A stretch of 60,810 nt of DNA from Sphingobium sp. (GTDB lineage Bacteria; Pseudomonadota; Alphaproteobacteria; Sphingomonadales; Sphingomonadaceae): the NCBI GenBank assembly GCA_013911745.1, contig JACESO010000002.1, positions 1 through 60,810 of the forward strand, in the 5' to 3' direction. The position numbers were made by a program, and so were the translations under genes. Shown here piece by piece: positions 7,266 to 15,813 of this stretch (positions within the stretch are counted from its first letter, which is position 1; the number at the start of each line of letters is the position of its first letter). The notes below the pieces were generated by a model. It was given only the letters and a program-made list of their open reading frames with translations. It was not told where the DNA came from and did not search any database.

Positions 7266-10106
7266 ATGATGATGACCGACAAGAGTCTGTGGTTGACGAC
7301 TGTGGGGGCCGTGGCGCTGAGCGCCGGTGCGCCCGCGATGGCGCAGGAGAGCGCCTCTTCCCAAAGCGCGCCCCAGGATGCTGCCGCCGATCAAGGCGAA
7401 GCGCAGATCATCGTCACCGCCACCCGCCGCGCCAGCCCCTTGTCGGACGTTCCCATCGCCGTGTCGGCGGTATCGAGCCAGGCGATGCAGAATAGCGGCG
7501 CGAGCGACATCCGTACGCTGAACCAACTCGCTCCTTCGCTGCTGGTGTCTTCCACAGGGTCGGAAGCCAATGCCTCCGCCCGAATCCGCGGCATCGGCAC
7601 CGTGGGCGACAATCCGGGTCTCGAAAGCTCCGTCGCGGTGTTCATCGACGGCGTCTATCGCTCGCGCACCGGTGCCGGCCTCAACGAACTGGGCGAGATC
7701 GAAAGGGTCGAGGTGCTGCGTGGGCCTCAAGGCACGCTGTTCGGTCGCAATGCCTCGGCGGGCCTCATCAACATCATCAGCAAGGCGCCGGAAAAGACCT
7801 TCAGCGCCAAGGGCGAGGTCACTTACGGCAATTATGATTACTGGCGGCTGTCGGGCCGCGTGACCGGGCCGATCAGCGACAGCATCGCGCTGGCGCTGGA
7901 CGGCGTGTGGAGCAAGCGCGACGGCTTCTACAAACTGGTCGACACTGCTGGCAACAAGGTGGGCGAGACCAACGACCGCGACCGTTATTTCCTGCGCGGA
8001 CAGGCGCTGATCGAACCCAATGACGCGCTCTCCATCCGGCTGATCGGCGACTATACCAACCGCGACGAAAGCTGCTGCGGTGCGGCCTATGTCGAGGCGC
8101 GCGAGCGGACGCCGGTAGCGGGCGGCGGCTACAACACCGCCCCGTTCAACCGGATCGCCGCGATCCTGGCCGGTCAGGGCAGCGTGATTGCGGCCGACCC
8201 CTATGATCGCGAACTCACCATCACGCCGGGTCGCGACTATGTGAGCAAGCTCAAGGACTGGGGCGTTTCGGGCGAAGTCAATTACGACTTCGGCAACGCC
8301 AAGCTGACCAGCATCACCGCCTACCGCGACTATCATTCGCGCGACTATGGCGATTATGACTATAACCGCGCCGACCTGCTCTATCGCGATCCCAACACGC
8401 AGCGGCGGTTCAAGACCTTCACGCAAGAATTGCGGTTGCAGGGCAGCGCGTTAGGCGATGCGCTCGACTGGCTGGTGGGCGGCTATTATGCCGACGAGAA
8501 GCTGACGTTGCAGGACAATATCCGCTTCGGCGCGGATTATGGCCGGTTCGCGGCCTGCCGCTTGATGGCGGGGGCCGGCGCGACCAGCAACTTCACCGCA
8601 CAGCAGCTGGCGGCGTGCGGCAGCGGGCTCGCCACACAGGCACTGATTACAGGGACTCAGGCGCAGCTCAATGCCGGTCTTGCTCCCGCGATCCGCGCGA
8701 GCCTGATCGCGCAGGGCGTTCCCGCACCGCAGGCGACGGCCATCGCCAACGGGCAGGCAGCGGCCATTTCGACCGGGCTTGGCAACGGGTTGCGCGCGCT
8801 GGCGGCTATTCCGACGGGAACGGGCGATACCGGCTCGCTCTATTATCAGCGCAGCAAGAATTGGGCGCTGTTCACGCACAATATCGTCCACATCACCAAA
8901 CAGCTCGATTTGACTTTGGGCCTGCGTTACACGCGGGAACGCAAGCGTTTCTCGGCCGATCTCAACAACAACAATGCCGCCTGCGCGGCGTTGCAGCCTG
9001 GGCTTGCGCCGATCGCCAGCAACGCGGCGCTGGGCAGCGCGGCGGCGCTGGCCGGCGGCATCCTGACGCTGGGGTGCCTGGGCAATGCGTCGACCAGCCT
9101 CAACGCGCTCGACCTCAATGATCGGATCAGCGACGGCGAATTCAGCGGCACGGCAGTGCTGTCCTGGAAGCCGGTGGACGAACTGCTGGTTTATGGCAGC
9201 TATTCCAGGGGCTATAAGGCCGGCGGCTATAATCTCGACCGTTTCCAGCTGGGATCGACCGGCCTCAATGCCGTGCCCGCCGTGTTCGCCCCCCGCACCA
9301 ATGCGGATGCGGTCAGCCTGCGCTTCGCGGCAGAGAAGGTGAACGCGTTCGAGGTGGGCCTGAAATACAGCCAGCCCAAATGGAGCGCCAACATCGCGGC
9401 GTTCCGGCAGGAGTTCAAGAATTTCCAGCTCAACACCTTCAACGGCACCAGCTTCGTCGTCCAGAACATCAACGGGTGCGATGGCGCGTTGTCGGGCGCG
9501 CGGACCTGCGCGGAAGGCGACGTTGCGCCGGGCCTGATCAGCCAGGGCGTGGAACTGGAACTGACAGCCAGCCCGGCGCGCAACTTCCGGGTTTCCGGCG
9601 GCATGACCTATGCCAGGGCCAAGTTCGCCGACCGGCTGGTCGGCAGCAGCGACGGACGCGTGCCGCTTGACCCGGCGCTGTTCCTGCTGCCGGGATCGAT
9701 CAATTCCAATGCACCGAAGGTCGTGACCACGGCCAGTGCCGCCTGGACCCCGGAACTGGGGTCAAGTGGCCTGTCGGCGCTCTTCTACGTCGACGGGCGA
9801 TTGACCAGCGACTTCAACACCGGGTCCGACCTGTTCCCCGAAAAGCGGCAGGACGGCTTTGCCGTGGTGAACGCGCGCGTCGGCATTCGCGGCCCGAACC
9901 AGCGCTGGGCGGTGGAATTCTGGGGCCAGAATATCTTCAACCAGGATTATACGCAGGTCGCCTTCTCCAGCCCGCTCCAGTCGAGCAGCCCGGCGACGTC
10001 GACAACCGGTCAGTTCGCGCTGGGCGCGCCGATGGCGAACCAGCTGATCTCCGCCTATCTGGCGGAACCGCGCACCTACGGCATTACGTTGCGCGGGAGT
10101 TTCTGA
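7266..10106 (+). CDS. TonB-dependent receptor
   Basis: A 946-residue outer-membrane receptor. Residues 1-25 form a signal peptide ending PAMAQ. A TonB-box-like EAQIIVTATRR is followed by the plug domain (DVPIAVSAVSSQAM ... RIRGIGTVGDN ... VEVLRGPQGTLFGRNASAGLINI) and a long beta-barrel closing in an aromatic-terminated strand (YGITLRGSF). The ATG at 7266 has an excellent ribosome-binding site; the frame is open further upstream without one. An Ala/Gly-rich stretch near nt 8560-8830 probably forms a large extracellular loop. The ligand cannot be predicted. Confidence 0.93.
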   Translation: MMMTDKSLWLTTVGAVALSAGAPAMAQESASSQSAPQDAAADQGEAQIIVTATRRASPLSDVPIAVSAVSSQAMQNSGASDIRTLNQLAPSLLVSSTGSEANASARIRGIGTVGDNPGLESSVAVFIDGVYRSRTGAGLNELGEIERVEVLRGPQGTLFGRNASAGLINIISKAPEKTFSAKGEVTYGNYDYWRLSGRVTGPISDSIALALDGVWSKRDGFYKLVDTAGNKVGETNDRDRYFLRGQALIEPNDALSIRLIGDYTNRDESCCGAAYVEARERTPVAGGGYNTAPFNRIAAILAGQGSVIAADPYDRELTITPGRDYVSKLKDWGVSGEVNYDFGNAKLTSITAYRDYHSRDYGDYDYNRADLLYRDPNTQRRFKTFTQELRLQGSALGDALDWLVGGYYADEKLTLQDNIRFGADYGRFAACRLMAGAGATSNFTAQQLAACGSGLATQALITGTQAQLNAGLAPAIRASLIAQGVPAPQATAIANGQAAAISTGLGNGLRALAAIPTGTGDTGSLYYQRSKNWALFTHNIVHITKQLDLTLGLRYTRERKRFSADLNNNNAACAALQPGLAPIASNAALGSAAALAGGILTLGCLGNASTSLNALDLNDRISDGEFSGTAVLSWKPVDELLVYGSYSRGYKAGGYNLDRFQLGSTGLNAVPAVFAPRTNADAVSLRFAAEKVNAFEVGLKYSQPKWSANIAAFRQEFKNFQLNTFNGTSFVVQNINGCDGALSGARTCAEGDVAPGLISQGVELELTASPARNFRVSGGMTYARAKFADRLVGSSDGRVPLDPALFLLPGSINSNAPKVVTTASAAWTPELGSSGLSALFYVDGRLTSDFNTGSDLFPEKRQDGFAVVNARVGIRGPNQRWAVEFWGQNIFNQDYTQVAFSSPLQSSSPATSTTGQFALGAPMANQLISAYLAEPRTYGITLRGSF

Positions 10107-10824
10107 TCATGCCGCGCCCGCTGCCCGGGATCGGGCGGGCGGGCGCGGGTCTTGATCCGAACAGCGCGGTGCCGACGCGGATGTCGGTCGCGCCCAGCAT
10201 GATCGCCGTTTCATAATCGCCAGACATGCCCATCGACAGGCGCGGGAGGCCCTCCTCCCGCGCCATTTTCGCGAGCAGCGCGAAGAAGGGGGCGGGCTCC
10301 AGATCGGCGGGCGGTACGCACATGAGGCCGAGGACCGGAATATCGGCCTCGCGGGCAGCGGCGATCAGCGCAGGCGTGTCGGCTATGGCGCAGCCGCCCT
10401 TCTGATCCTCCGCGCCGATATTGACCTGAATGAAGCAGGGGACACGCTTGCCCACTGCGTCCATCGCCTTCGCCAAGGCGCTCAACAACGACGGGCGGTC
10501 GAGGCCGTGGATGACGTCAAACAGGGCCACCGCCTCGGCCGCCTTGTTCGATTGCAGTTGGCCGACCAGATGCAGTTCCACGTCGGGCCATTGTGCCCGC
10601 AGCTCCGGCCATTTTTCCTGGCTTTCCTGGACGCGATTTTCACCGAAGATCCGCTGGCCCGCTTCGATGAGCGGGCGGATGGCGGTGGCGTCGTGCGTCT
10701 TGGACACGGCGATGAGGCGGATGTCGTCGCCGCTGCGGTCCGTCAGGCGGGCGGCGCGATCCATGGCGTCGCGGACGACGGCAAGGCGCTGGGCGGCGGC
10801 ATCGATGGGGGTGTCGGTCGTCAT
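10084..10824 (-). CDS. YggS/PLPHP family pyridoxal phosphate homeostasis protein
   Basis: A 246-residue protein of the PLP-binding homeostasis family (YggS, PROSC). The PLP lysine is Lys42 in RLIAVSKTHDA. Further family motifs are FGENRVQE, HLVGQLQSNKA, IQVNIGAEDQKGG and LSMGMSGDYETAI. It binds PLP and affects vitamin B6 and amino-acid balance without a known catalytic reaction. Its 3' end overlaps the end of the convergent receptor gene by 23 bases. Confidence 0.93.
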   Translation of the reverse strand: MTTDTPIDAAAQRLAVVRDAMDRAARLTDRSGDDIRLIAVSKTHDATAIRPLIEAGQRIFGENRVQESQEKWPELRAQWPDVELHLVGQLQSNKAAEAVALFDVIHGLDRPSLLSALAKAMDAVGKRVPCFIQVNIGAEDQKGGCAIADTPALIAAAREADIPVLGLMCVPPADLEPAPFFALLAKMAREEGLPRLSMGMSGDYETAIMLGATDIRVGTALFGSRPAPARPIPGSGRGMIRNSRAT

Positions 10825-10841
10825 CGGCGCTGCTATAGGCG

Positions 10842-11399
10842 ATGGCCATGTCCGCCCGCCACCGCAAAAAGCCGCCTACCCTTTGGTTGATGACGGATGA
10901 GCGGGTATCGGACGTCGCCCTGCTCGCGGCGGCGGAACGGCTGCCCAAGGGCGCGGCAGGGATTGTTTTCCGCCATTATGCGACGCCGGCCGAGCAGCGG
11001 CGCGCCTTGTTCGAAGCGCTTGGGCGGATCGCGACGCGGCGACGGCTGCTTCTGCTGCTTGGTGGGACGGCGCAGCATGCAGCGGCGTGGCGGGCCGATG
11101 GCGTACATGGTCGCGACCGGCGGCGCGCAAGCCGGCCGCTCCTGCGCAGTGCGCCGGTGCATGATGTGCGGGAAGCGGTCGCGGCACGGGGTGTCGATCT
11201 CTGTTTCCTTTCGCCGCTCTTTTCCACGCGATCGCATCCGGGTGGCCGTGCGCTCGGGCGGGTGCGATTTGCGATGCTGGCCGGCAGGATGGACGAGCCG
11301 GTAATGGCGCTAGGAGGCGTGAAGGCTACGCACCGGCACATGCTGCGCGGCATCGGCGCTGACGGATGGGCGGCGATCGACGGATTGGTGGCTTTTTAG
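10842..11399 (+). CDS. Thiamine phosphate synthase-like protein (ThiE/TenI fold)
   Basis: A 185-residue TIM-barrel protein related to ThiE and TenI. Supporting segments are LWLMTDERV near the start and LCFLSPLFSTRSHPGGRALG followed by MALGGVKA, which match the phosphate-binding end of ThiE. The N-terminal half is short and the usual pyrophosphate-binding residues are not obvious, so it could be a divergent synthase or a paralogue without that activity. It is divergent from the PLP protein (17-base gap) and its stop overlaps the convergent HAD gene by 4 bases. Confidence 0.7.
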   Translation: MAMSARHRKKPPTLWLMTDERVSDVALLAAAERLPKGAAGIVFRHYATPAEQRRALFEALGRIATRRRLLLLLGGTAQHAAAWRADGVHGRDRRRASRPLLRSAPVHDVREAVAARGVDLCFLSPLFSTRSHPGGRALGRVRFAMLAGRMDEPVMALGGVKATHRHMLRGIGADGWAAIDGLVAF

Positions 11400-12073
11400 G
11401 TCCAGTCCACCCGCGTCCAGCCGCGCCCCGCCGCCAGCTTCGCCAACGGTTTGTGCGGATTGGCAGCAAAGGCGAGGTCGGCGAATTCGAGCATGGGCGC
11501 GTCCGACACATGATCGGAATAGGCCCGGATATGGGCCTGCCCCCGGTCGATCGCCTCGGCCGTCATCCACGCCTTGATCATCCGCAGCTTGCCGGTGTCG
11601 TAGCAATTTTCCCCGGCGATCTTAGCGCGGACGTAGCGCAGATCCTGGCTCAGATGATCGGTGGCGATCACGGCATCGAAGCCGAGCCGCCGCGCGATCG
11701 GCTCGACATAGAGGCGGTAGGAGGCGGTGGCGAGGACCAGCCGGTAGCCGTCGGCCCGGTCCCGCGCGATCTGCGCCACCGCGCCCTGGCGCAGATTGGT
11801 GGCGATCACCTTGTCGGCATAGCTTTCGACATGCGGCATGAGCTTCGCCCGCTCCACATGATAGCCGATCATCAGCGCCTGATTGAATTCCTTGAGCCGC
11901 TGGCGCGTGATCAGCTTCACCACATAGGCCAGCATCAGCAGGATGACGCAGGGGAACAGCAGCAGCCGCCAAGGTGCCATGTGGCGCGCCACATGGAGGA
12001 GGAAGCCCGTATAGGTGCCGCTGAACGTGACCGTGCGGTCCATATCGTAAATCGCCAGCCGATGCGTCGTCAT
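11396..12073 (-). CDS. HAD-IB family phosphatase
   Basis: About 225 residues. Motif I is DMDRT (nucleophile and acid-base Asp), motif II LATAS, and the motif III/IV region ends YSDHVSDAPML, the SerB-like HAD-IB pattern. A hydrophobic segment APWRLLLFPCVILLMLAYVV suggests a membrane-associated cap, as in related HAD-IB lipid or small-metabolite phosphatases. The substrate is not predictable. I start at MTTHRLAIYDMDR, which places motif I close to the N-terminus; an ATG 24 bases upstream is an alternative. Confidence 0.82.
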   Translation of the reverse strand: MTTHRLAIYDMDRTVTFSGTYTGFLLHVARHMAPWRLLLFPCVILLMLAYVVKLITRQRLKEFNQALMIGYHVERAKLMPHVESYADKVIATNLRQGAVAQIARDRADGYRLVLATASYRLYVEPIARRLGFDAVIATDHLSQDLRYVRAKIAGENCYDTGKLRMIKAWMTAEAIDRGQAHIRAYSDHVSDAPMLEFADLAFAANPHKPLAKLAAGRGWTRVDWT

Positions 12074-12171
12074 GCCGTATCCGAAACTTTTGCCCATGCC
12101 CTTCGTTCTGGCTTGCGGATGGGCCGTTTCGGCTTGCCGTGCAACCGATAATGGACCACTAAATCCATCGC

Positions 12172-13281
12172 ATGAACAAAGCCGCTGATCTTGCCGAGGA
12201 CGCGCGCGATGGCGGCAGCGTGCTCCGCCTGTCCGGGGCGCTCGCCATTGCCTGTCTGCGCGATCTGCCGAACCGGCTGGACGCGGTGCAGGGTCCGGTG
12301 CAGGCAATCGACCTGAGCGGGGTCGATCATATGGATACGATCGGCGCATGGACGGTGCATCGCACCGCCCGTCGCCTGGGCTGCGAAGTCACCGGCGCCA
12401 ATGACGACGCCGCGCGGCTGATCGCCGCGGTGGGCGAGCTGGACGAGCCGGTGTCTATCCGGCCCGACCATGTCCATCCCATGCGCCGCGTCGTCGGCCA
12501 GATCGGTGAGGCGGTGACGGCGGCGGGATCGACGCTGGTCGGGCTGGTCGGATTTTTCGGCGGCACGCTGGTCGCGAGTTGGAACGTCCTGCGCCACCCG
12601 CATCGCTTTCGCGTCAATGCCGTGGTGCAGCGGTTCGAGGTGGTGGGCGTTTCGGCGCTGGGCATCATCGGCCTGATGAGCTTCCTGATCGGCATCGTCA
12701 TCGCCCAACAGGGGTCGGTGCAGCTGCGTCAGTTCGGCATGGAGATGCTGACCATCAACCTGGTCGGCCGGCTCACCTTCCGCGAACTGGGCGTGCTGAT
12801 GACCGCGATCATGGTGGCGGGGCGGTCCGGCTCCGCCTTTGCCGCGCAATTGGGGACGATGAAGCTGACGGAGGAGATCGACGCGATGCGGACGATCGGC
12901 GTCTCTCCCATGGAAGCGCTGGTGCTGCCGCGCACGCTCGCCGTCATCGTGATGATGCCGTTGCTCGGTTTCTATTCGTCCATCGTCGCCGTGATCGGCG
13001 GCGGCTTTTTGTGCGCGGTGGCGCTGGAAATCCCGCCCATCACCTTCGTGCAGCGTTTGCGGGAGGTGGTGCCGATCACTGACCTGTGGGTCGGCCTGAT
13101 AAAGGCCCCGGTCTTCGGCATCATCATTGCCCTGGCTGGCTGTTTCCAGGGGATGCAGGTCAAGGCCAATGCCGAGGAGGTCGGACTGCGGACCACTGCT
13201 GCGGTGGTACAGGCGATCTTCCTCGTCATCGTCATCGACGCTTTCTTCGCTGTCTTCTTCACCTGGCTCGGGTGGAATTGA
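12172..13281 (+). CDS. mlaE: MlaE-family ABC permease with N-terminal STAS domain
   Basis: A 369-residue inner-membrane permease of a phospholipid-type Mla transporter. Residues 1-100 resemble a STAS/MlaB domain (LSGALAIACLRDLP, AIDLSGVDHMDTIGAWTV). The MlaE domain follows, with GLMSFLIGIVIAQQGSVQLRQ and the coupling segment LGTMKLTEEIDAMRTIGV. In E. coli MlaB is a separate protein; here it is fused to the permease. The stop overlaps the ATPase start by one base (TGATG), so the genes are coupled. Confidence 0.92.
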   Translation: MNKAADLAEDARDGGSVLRLSGALAIACLRDLPNRLDAVQGPVQAIDLSGVDHMDTIGAWTVHRTARRLGCEVTGANDDAARLIAAVGELDEPVSIRPDHVHPMRRVVGQIGEAVTAAGSTLVGLVGFFGGTLVASWNVLRHPHRFRVNAVVQRFEVVGVSALGIIGLMSFLIGIVIAQQGSVQLRQFGMEMLTINLVGRLTFRELGVLMTAIMVAGRSGSAFAAQLGTMKLTEEIDAMRTIGVSPMEALVLPRTLAVIVMMPLLGFYSSIVAVIGGGFLCAVALEIPPITFVQRLREVVPITDLWVGLIKAPVFGIIIALAGCFQGMQVKANAEEVGLRTTAAVVQAIFLVIVIDAFFAVFFTWLGWN

Positions 13282-14153
13282 TGAGCGAGGAGGACATCCA
13301 GGAAGCCGAGGAGCAGCGCGTCGAGCAAGCGTTCGAGCATAGCGACATCGCCATCAAGGTGCGGGGGCTGCGCAACAGCTTCGCCGACCAGTTGGTGCAC
13401 GAGAATCTGGACCTAGATGTCCGGAAGGGTGAGATATTGGGCGTGGTGGGCGGATCGGGCACCGGCAAGTCGGTGCTGATGCGCTCCATCATCGGCCTGC
13501 AGACGCCCGATGAAGGCGAAATCTGCGTGTTCGGCGAATCGATGATCGGGCGGCTGGATGACGAGGCGCTGGCGATCCGCAAGCGCTGGGGCGTGCTGTT
13601 CCAAGGCGGCGCATTGTTTTCGACGCTGACCGTGGCGGAAAATGTCGAAGTGCCGATCCGCGAATATTACCCCAATATCGGCCCGCAGTTGCGCGACGAG
13701 ATCGCCGCTTACAAGATCCGCATGACCGGCCTGCCGACCGAAGCCGGCCCCAAATATCCGGCGGAACTGTCCGGGGGCATGAAGAAGCGCGCTGGCCTGG
13801 CCCGGGCGCTTGCGCTCGATCCCGACCTCCTCTTCCTGGACGAACCGACCGCCGGGCTGGACCCGATCGGGGCGGCGGCGTTCGACGAGCAGACGCGCCA
13901 GTTGCAGCAGACGCTGGGCCTCACCGTCTTCCTCATCACCCACGATCTCGATACGCTCTATTCGATCTGCGATCGGGTGGCGGTGCTGGCCGACCGCAAG
14001 GTGATCGCCGTCGGCAGCATCGAGGAACTGCTGGCGACCGATCATCCATGGATCCAGGAATATTTCAACGGCCCGCGCGGCCGCGCCGCAACGGCCGCAG
14101 TCACGCGGGAAAAGAACAAGGCGGCGGACGGCCCGCCGGACGGAAGGCGATAG
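13281..14153 (+). CDS. mlaF: MlaF-type ABC transporter ATP-binding protein
   Basis: A 290-residue ATPase. Walker A is GGSGTGKS at residues 57-64, the signature LSGGMKKRAGLARAL, Walker B LLFLDEPTAGLDP, and the switch His is in LITHDLDTL. LSGGMKKR is typical of MlaF-type ATPases. It would power lipid movement between the membranes together with the upstream permease and downstream MlaD. The ATG overlaps the permease stop and the stop is 3 bases before mlaD. Confidence 0.93.
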   Translation: MSEEDIQEAEEQRVEQAFEHSDIAIKVRGLRNSFADQLVHENLDLDVRKGEILGVVGGSGTGKSVLMRSIIGLQTPDEGEICVFGESMIGRLDDEALAIRKRWGVLFQGGALFSTLTVAENVEVPIREYYPNIGPQLRDEIAAYKIRMTGLPTEAGPKYPAELSGGMKKRAGLARALALDPDLLFLDEPTAGLDPIGAAAFDEQTRQLQQTLGLTVFLITHDLDTLYSICDRVAVLADRKVIAVGSIEELLATDHPWIQEYFNGPRGRAATAAVTREKNKAADGPPDGRR

Positions 14154-14156
14154 GAT

Positions 14157-15119
14157 ATGGAAACCCGTTCCAACCATGTACTGGTGGGCACCGTCACGCT
14201 GCTGCTGCTGGCGGCCATCATGGCTGCAGCCTTCTGGTTCTCCCGCCTGTCGCAGGGCGACAGCCAGGAATATGACATCTTCTTCAAACAGTCCGTGAAC
14301 GGCCTCGCGAAGGGGTCGGCGGTCAACTATTCGGGCGTGCCGTCCGGACAGGTCGAGAAGATCGAACTGTGGAAGCGCGATCCCAGCTTCGTGAAGGTGC
14401 GGATTTCCGTGAAGGACGGTACGCCCGTTCTGCAGGGCACGACCGCGACCATTTCGGGCGTCGGCTTTACGGGCGTGAGCGAAATCGTGCTGGATGGCGC
14501 GGTCAAGGGCGCGCCGCCGATCATTTGCCCGGCCGAAAATGTGTTGGCCGCCTGCCCCGACGGCGTGCCCGTGATCCCCACCAAGCCCGGTGCGCTGGGC
14601 GAACTGCTCAATAACGCGCCACAGCTGCTGGAGCGGCTGTCCACGCTGACCGAGCGCCTGACGGAGCTGTTGAACGACAAGAACCAGCAGTCGATCGCCG
14701 GAATCCTGGCGAATGTCGAGCGGGTATCCGATGCACTTGCGGACCGCAGCCCGGAAATCGCCGCGACTCTGGCGGAAGCGCGCGTCACGGTGCAAAAGAC
14801 CGGCATTGCGGTCGAACAGATCGGCAAGCTGGCTGCGACCACCGACACGTTGCTGAACGATGAGGGGCGGCCCTTGATGGCGGACCTGCGCAAGAGCGTG
14901 CAGGCCGCGTCGCAGAGCATCGATACACTCAACAAGACGATCGCCGAGGCGCAGCCCGGCGTGCGCAGCTTCAGCAGCCAGACCATGCCGGAAGTCAACC
15001 AGCTGGTTCGCGATCTGCGCGAAATGTCCCGTTCCTTCCGCGGCGTCGCGGAGAAGCTGGACCAGCAGGGCGCCAGCTCGCTGGTCGGATCGCCCAAGCT
15101 GCCGGATTACAAGCCATGA
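14157..15119 (+). CDS. mlaD: MlaD family substrate-binding protein
   Basis: A 320-residue membrane-anchored periplasmic protein. One N-terminal transmembrane helix (about residues 7-27) precedes the MCE/MlaD domain, recognisable by GLAKGSAVNYSGVPSGQVEKIEL and ISGVGFTGVSEIVLDG. The region after residue 140 is alpha-helical and rich in heptad-like repeats (NNAPQLLERLSTLTERLTEL), as in longer MCE proteins. It is the lipid-binding subunit of the transporter. It overlaps the lipoprotein gene by 4 bases. Confidence 0.92.
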   Translation: METRSNHVLVGTVTLLLLAAIMAAAFWFSRLSQGDSQEYDIFFKQSVNGLAKGSAVNYSGVPSGQVEKIELWKRDPSFVKVRISVKDGTPVLQGTTATISGVGFTGVSEIVLDGAVKGAPPIICPAENVLAACPDGVPVIPTKPGALGELLNNAPQLLERLSTLTERLTELLNDKNQQSIAGILANVERVSDALADRSPEIAATLAEARVTVQKTGIAVEQIGKLAATTDTLLNDEGRPLMADLRKSVQAASQSIDTLNKTIAEAQPGVRSFSSQTMPEVNQLVRDLREMSRSFRGVAEKLDQQGASSLVGSPKLPDYKP

Positions 15120-15763
15120 TGAGAGAGATGCGCACCATGATCCATGCGAAACACCGGGGCTTGAAGGCGTCGGGCCTGTCGGGGGCCGTTGTTGCTGCCT
15201 TGCTGTTGTCAGGATGCGTGTCGATCGGCGGGAAGCCGCCGCAACGGCTGCTGACGCTGGATGCAGCGCACAAGGTCGCAGCCGGAGCGTCGCGCGTGGC
15301 CGGAGACGGACGCACGCTGATCGTCGCCGATCCCGAAGCGCCCCGCATGCTGGACACGGTGCGCGTGCCGGTGCAGCTTGGCGCGACATCGGTCGCCTAT
15401 GTCACCAAGGTGCAATGGGCTGACACTCCGCGCCATCTTTTCCGCCGCCTGCTGGCGGAAACGATTTCGGCGACGACGGACCGGGTCGTGCTGGACAGCG
15501 GTCAGTTTTCGGGTGACGGGGGACAGCGCCTGTCCGGCGAGCTGGTCGCTTTCCAGATCGACGAGCCGAGCAGCAGCGCGATCGTCACCTATGATGCCGT
15601 CCTGACCACGCCGGCGGGCAAGGCGCTGGCGCGGCAGCGCTTCACCGCCAGCGCGCCTGTCGGCGGGAAGATCGAGGCGGCGACGGTCGGAGCGCCGCTG
15701 AACGCTGCGGCGAACAGGGTTGCGGCCGACGTCGCTGCATGGGCAGCGGCGGTGAAGGACTGA
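15116..15763 (+). CDS. ABC-type transport auxiliary lipoprotein (PqiC-like)
   Basis: A 215-residue lipoprotein with lipobox LLLSGC near residue 34 and the ABC_trans_aux architecture seen in PqiC-like outer-membrane partners of MCE transporters. Three in-frame ATGs lie at 15116, 15125 and 15137; the last gives a more usual signal-peptide length. Co-transcription with mlaE-mlaF-mlaD suggests that it receives or delivers lipid at the outer membrane. Confidence 0.85.
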   Translation: MMREMRTMIHAKHRGLKASGLSGAVVAALLLSGCVSIGGKPPQRLLTLDAAHKVAAGASRVAGDGRTLIVADPEAPRMLDTVRVPVQLGATSVAYVTKVQWADTPRHLFRRLLAETISATTDRVVLDSGQFSGDGGQRLSGELVAFQIDEPSSSAIVTYDAVLTTPAGKALARQRFTASAPVGGKIEAATVGAPLNAAANRVAADVAAWAAAVKD

Positions 15764-15813
15764 AGACCGTTTCCTGCCCCGGCCCTCTTAGGCCGCGAGC
15801 CTTGGGTTGGCCG

